The notes under the pieces: generated by a model | The model's input: only the letters and a program-made list of their open reading frames with translations | Told to the model about the DNA's origin: nothing | The model's database searches: none | Origin: an uncultured Sphingobacteriaceae bacterium | GTDB lineage: Bacteria > Bacteroidota > Bacteroidia > Sphingobacteriales > Sphingobacteriaceae | Direction of reading: 5' to 3' | Assembly (NCBI GenBank): GCA_946887045.1 | Contig: CAMPKC010000021.1 | Coordinates: 1 to 64,000, forward strand | DNA: 64,000 bases | In this document: in pieces, positions 61,379-64,000 of the stretch | How positions within the stretch are numbered: position 1 is the stretch's first letter | Layout of the letters: each line of letters opens with the position of its first letter | Program-made: the position numbers and the translations under genes

Positions 61379-62383
61379 ATGAGTTTACCGATCATACTAC
61401 TCGCATTTATATTATGCGCCACATTAATTGTAATCGGCGGATCGAAATTGTCGAAATACGGTGATATCATAGCAGAACTAACGGGAATGGGCAAAGCATG
61501 GTTCGGGCTCATCTTGATGGCGGCCGTTACTTCATTACCCGAATTATTTACCGGATTCAGCTCTATTGTGTTGATTCACAGTCCGGATATCGCGGTCGGG
61601 GATATCATGGGCAGTTGTGCTTTTAACCTTTTTATACTTGCCTGTCTCGATTTTTACGTCCCCCAGAAGTCATTATTTTCCTTAGTAACAAAAGGGCATT
61701 TGCTTGCAGCATTCTTTGGAATTCTACTCCTCACATTATCCGTTATTTCAATTTTATTCGAAAACCGTTTTCCCGTTATCGGCTGGGTCAGTAGTTCATC
61801 TATTATTTTACTGGTTCTGTACATCATAGCGATGCGTATCATTTTTTACCATGAAAAAAAACAAGTCACCTATTCGGACGCAAATATTGCACCTACTATT
61901 CATCCTGAACACCCCGACATTCCTTTAAAATTGGCCATTCAGCGTTATATCGCCTTTGCAATTCTGGTAATAATCGGGGGTGTATCCCTGCCTTATTTTG
62001 CTGACCAGCTGGCAAATGCTGCCGGTCTTAGTAAATCATTCGTAGGCACTTTGCTGGTCGCCGTTTCAACCTCATTGCCGGAGATAGCGGTTTCTACAGC
62101 TGCCATAAAAATTGGAAGCCCGGATATAGCAGTGGGCAATTTATTGGGCAGTAATATTTTCAACATGCTTATTCTTTCGATCGACGACTTATTGTTTATT
62201 GAAGGATCCTTACTTCAAGCAATCAACCCTGTACATGCATTAACAGGTTTGGTGGCCGTGCTAATGACAACTATTGTAGGTATTTCAATCATTTACGAGT
62301 CAGTTACTAAACGGTTTGTTCTTGGGATAGACGACCTTATTCTGATTCTTTTATATGCCTCCCTTATAATTAGCTTATTTTAG
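61379..62383 (+). CDS. Ca2+/cation antiporter (CaCA family)
   Basis: A 334-aa inner membrane protein with about ten helices in two inverted halves. Each half has the alpha-repeat: MAAVTSLPELFTG (about 42-54) and VAVSTSLPEIAVS (about 227-239), each followed by DIAVGDIMGSCAFN or DIAVGNLLGSNIFN. These are the ion-binding repeats of Na+/Ca2+ and H+/Ca2+ exchangers. Cotranscribed with the upstream USP. Together with the P-type calcium pump at 49929 it gives the island two routes for calcium export. Confidence 0.9.
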   Translation: MSLPIILLAFILCATLIVIGGSKLSKYGDIIAELTGMGKAWFGLILMAAVTSLPELFTGFSSIVLIHSPDIAVGDIMGSCAFNLFILACLDFYVPQKSLFSLVTKGHLLAAFFGILLLTLSVISILFENRFPVIGWVSSSSIILLVLYIIAMRIIFYHEKKQVTYSDANIAPTIHPEHPDIPLKLAIQRYIAFAILVIIGGVSLPYFADQLANAAGLSKSFVGTLLVAVSTSLPEIAVSTAAIKIGSPDIAVGNLLGSNIFNMLILSIDDLLFIEGSLLQAINPVHALTGLVAVLMTTIVGISIIYESVTKRFVLGIDDLILILLYASLIISLF

Positions 62384-62424
62384 AATTAGATCAGCGACTA
62401 TAAAATCCAGATCAGTACTGTAAC

Positions 62425-62489
62425 TGACAACTGTCATTACAGTTACTGATGTCCCTTGTCTTTATAGCTGTAAAAAAGCTTTTAATTCG
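62425..62489 (+). promoter_or_regulatory. Promoter of the FKBP gene
   Basis: Full distal operator TGACAACTGTCA (62425-62436) and proximal half-operator TGA (62447-62449) have centres 22 bp apart. The 8-mer TTAATTCG (62482-62489) ends 36.5 bp from the proximal centre. The predicted start is near 62494, 47 nt before the ATG. Confidence 0.55.
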
Positions 62490-62540
62490 AGATTATCATG
62501 CAGTGAAAACCACGAATTTAATTATTAACTAGCTGTGGCA

Positions 62541-63596
62541 ATGAAATTTACAACTCAAACTTGTGTCTTCCTGACAGTGTTTTCATTAGTTAACACGCTA
62601 TACGGTCAGGAAAATTTCAAAACAGCAGCCAATGGAATTAAGTACAAAATTCACACTGTACAATCGGGCAAAAAAATCCAGCTGAACAATATAATCACAT
62701 TCAACTTGATTGAGAAAACCGAAAAAGACTCGGTATTATTCAGCACCTACCACAAAGGCAAGCCGCTGAAGGCGCAGGTCGTTCAATCGCAGAACATAAC
62801 CGATTTTATGGATCTATTTATTCTATTAAGCGATAAAGACAGCGCACAAATCCATATTCCAACCGACTCAATCTTTAAAGATCAGGAATTCGACCGCCCG
62901 GGATATTTACCTAAAGGAAGTACGTTAATATTCATCATAAAAATTGAAAAGGTACAAACTATACAGGAAGCTGTCGCTGAAGAAGAGCTCGCGCTCGAAG
63001 CCGAAAGATCTTTGCTGGCAAAATACATTGCAGATCATCACCTAAAGCCGTTATTTACATCTTCGGGCTTGTTATATGTTGTTAAAAAGCAAACAATGAG
63101 GTTAAAGCCCGAACCCGGAGACACGTTGCTGATCAACTACACTGCAAGTACAATTGGTGGAAAGGTATTTGATTCGAGTATTAAATCCCGCGCTGTAGAA
63201 GCAGGCCTTGAGCAACCTGGCCGCGATTATAGTCCGATCAGTGTTATTGTCGCCGAATCTGGTACTGTAACTGCATGGGACGAGGGTTTATTACTGATGA
63301 ATGAGGGATCAACTGCTATTTTTATAATTCCATCTTATCTTGCATTTGGAGCAATGGGTTATGCAGACCTTATAGAACCCTATACCACATTAGTTGTAGA
63401 TGTAGAATTAATCAAAATAAAAGGAAGGGTTCGAAAAAAATCAGAAGATAAAAAGAGTAAAAACCAGGACTTAAAAAATAATTATAAGCCTGAATATCTG
63501 GGCTTAAAAGCCGGCAGGGAAAATAAGCAAGGGCAAAGCATGATAATTCATCATTTTTCGGGTGTTACTTTCCTGAAACAGCTGCTCGTAAAATAA
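62541..63596 (+). CDS. Exported FKBP-type peptidyl-prolyl isomerase, two-domain
   Basis: From ATG 62541 the protein is 351 aa with a signal peptide ending near LYGQ. Two FKBP-like domains are seen: a degenerate first one (about 30-130; PGYLPKGSTLIFIIKIEKV) and a second (about 165-295) with PGDTLLINYTASTIGGKVFDSSI, VTAWDEGLLLMNEGSTAIFIIPSYLAFG and LVVDVELIKIK. It would catalyse prolyl isomerisation in the periplasm. After about residue 296 the Lys-rich tail continues through 93 bp that are antisense to the conserved end of the neighbouring USP gene, so the C-terminus is probably a read-through extension. Confidence 0.85.
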   Translation: MKFTTQTCVFLTVFSLVNTLYGQENFKTAANGIKYKIHTVQSGKKIQLNNIITFNLIEKTEKDSVLFSTYHKGKPLKAQVVQSQNITDFMDLFILLSDKDSAQIHIPTDSIFKDQEFDRPGYLPKGSTLIFIIKIEKVQTIQEAVAEEELALEAERSLLAKYIADHHLKPLFTSSGLLYVVKKQTMRLKPEPGDTLLINYTASTIGGKVFDSSIKSRAVEAGLEQPGRDYSPISVIVAESGTVTAWDEGLLLMNEGSTAIFIIPSYLAFGAMGYADLIEPYTTLVVDVELIKIKGRVRKKSEDKKSKNQDLKNNYKPEYLGLKAGRENKQGQSMIIHHFSGVTFLKQLLVK

Positions 63597-64000
63597 ACTT
63601 CGTTTTTGAACAAGGACAATCATGTCAGAATCGGCCACCTGCGCAAATTTCACCAATGCTTCGCTCACATCAGATTCCATTAAGTCTATATAAGTCACCT
63701 TCCGATAATTTATCACAGAGCGTATTTTGCCAAGGCTTTGCAAACGCTGACTCATTTCATCCGGACTGGCATGTTTCGGGAACACATGAGTAATAACTAT
63801 TTCAGCATTAAAAGGGCAAACCACGTCTATTAGAAAGTCTAAAGCCTCCAAAGCTGAATTATTTAATGAATCTGACGCGAAGATAATTCTGCTCAACTGG
63901 CGAAACTGCGCTTTTTCCGGAATAATTAACATGGGCCGATTCGCTTTTTTCACCATTCTATTAGAGTCACTCCCAATAATCAGATGGCTAAAAAAATTCT
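63504..64000 (-). CDS. Two-domain universal stress protein, cut by the right edge
   Basis: The frame is open from 63504 to the window end, so the N-terminal part lies outside. The visible part starts in the first domain (HLIIGSDSNRMVKKANRPMLIIP), followed by a second domain (RIIFASDSLNNSALEALDFL, then VLVQKRSLFYEQLFQESNTRK and the ending LPLLIFPAGF). The C-terminal tail closely resembles that of the USP at 59233. The last 93 bp overlap the convergent FKBP gene on the opposite strand. An internal ATG at 63956 is not the true start. Confidence 0.9.
   Translation of the reverse strand, partial: NFFSHLIIGSDSNRMVKKANRPMLIIPEKAQFRQLSRIIFASDSLNNSALEALDFLIDVVCPFNAEIVITHVFPKHASPDEMSQRLQSLGKIRSVINYRKVTYIDLMESDVSEALVKFAQVADSDMIVLVQKRSLFYEQLFQESNTRKMMNYHALPLLIFPAGF

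Noticed and set aside
1..64000. CRISPR arrays, tRNA or rRNA genes, transposons, prophage
   Set aside because: No regularly spaced direct repeats, no transposase or integrase frame and no tRNA-like cloverleaf was seen.

Overview
The window reads as chromosomal DNA of a Bacteroidota bacterium, most likely a Sphingobacteriaceae-like relative of Pedobacter. Supporting signs are promoter elements of the TAnnTTTG type, the near absence of Shine-Dalgarno sequences, a CarboxypepD_reg/TonB-plug outer membrane barrel, DUF3857-transglutaminase proteins, S41 and M28 lipoproteins, and short leaders. No rRNA, tRNA, insertion sequence, prophage or CRISPR array was seen. The genus is an inference from overall protein character, not from a marker gene.

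Layout. 0.2-10.1 kb is a fermentation block on the minus strand: pyruvate formate-lyase and its activase, an OFA-family (oxalate/formate type) transporter with a porin, acetate kinase and phosphate acetyltransferase. 10.4-42.5 kb is ordinary housekeeping and envelope DNA: a PgpH-like HD phosphohydrolase, thiolase, a DPP IV-type peptidase, a POT transporter, a dolichyl-phosphate-mannose-synthase-like glycosyltransferase, a glutaryl-CoA-dehydrogenase-like enzyme, queG, an outer membrane barrel with a small partner, a DnaQ-like exonuclease, two DUF3857 proteins, thioredoxin-fold proteins, M28 and S41 peptidases, LolD, sucC, an NlpC/P60 lipoprotein and two HAD-like proteins. 42.6-64 kb is a dense stress island: six two-domain universal stress proteins, two triple-BON proteins, Hsp20, PEP synthase with a LOG protein, a Ca2+-type P-ATPase, a Ca2+/cation exchanger, an FKBP protein, an ABC/HlyD export operon, a stand-alone receiver, and a receiver-CRP hybrid transcription factor.

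The main discovery is regulatory. Fifteen promoters in the fermentation block and the stress island share one architecture: an operator of form TGA(C/T)-N4-(A/G)TCA, in most cases a second operator or half-operator exactly 22 bp further upstream, and a -7-like element (consensus NAnnTTTR, two TTCG and one TTCA variants) whose last base is 36.5 bp from the centre of the proximal operator. This places the proximal operator near -41.5 and the distal one near -63.5. The CRP-like half of the hybrid regulator at 44717-45775 keeps the Glu and Arg that read TGA half-sites in CRP/FNR proteins, so it is the obvious candidate. I infer a coordinated energy-limitation or low-oxygen programme that ties pyruvate fermentation to acetate and formate to universal stress proteins, chaperones, gluconeogenic PEP synthesis and calcium export. 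Its gene content resembles the DosR regulon of mycobacteria and the Anr regulon of Pseudomonas, but with a different regulator.

Limits: family calls rest on motif recognition, no database search was run, and transcription start sites are predicted from sequence only.
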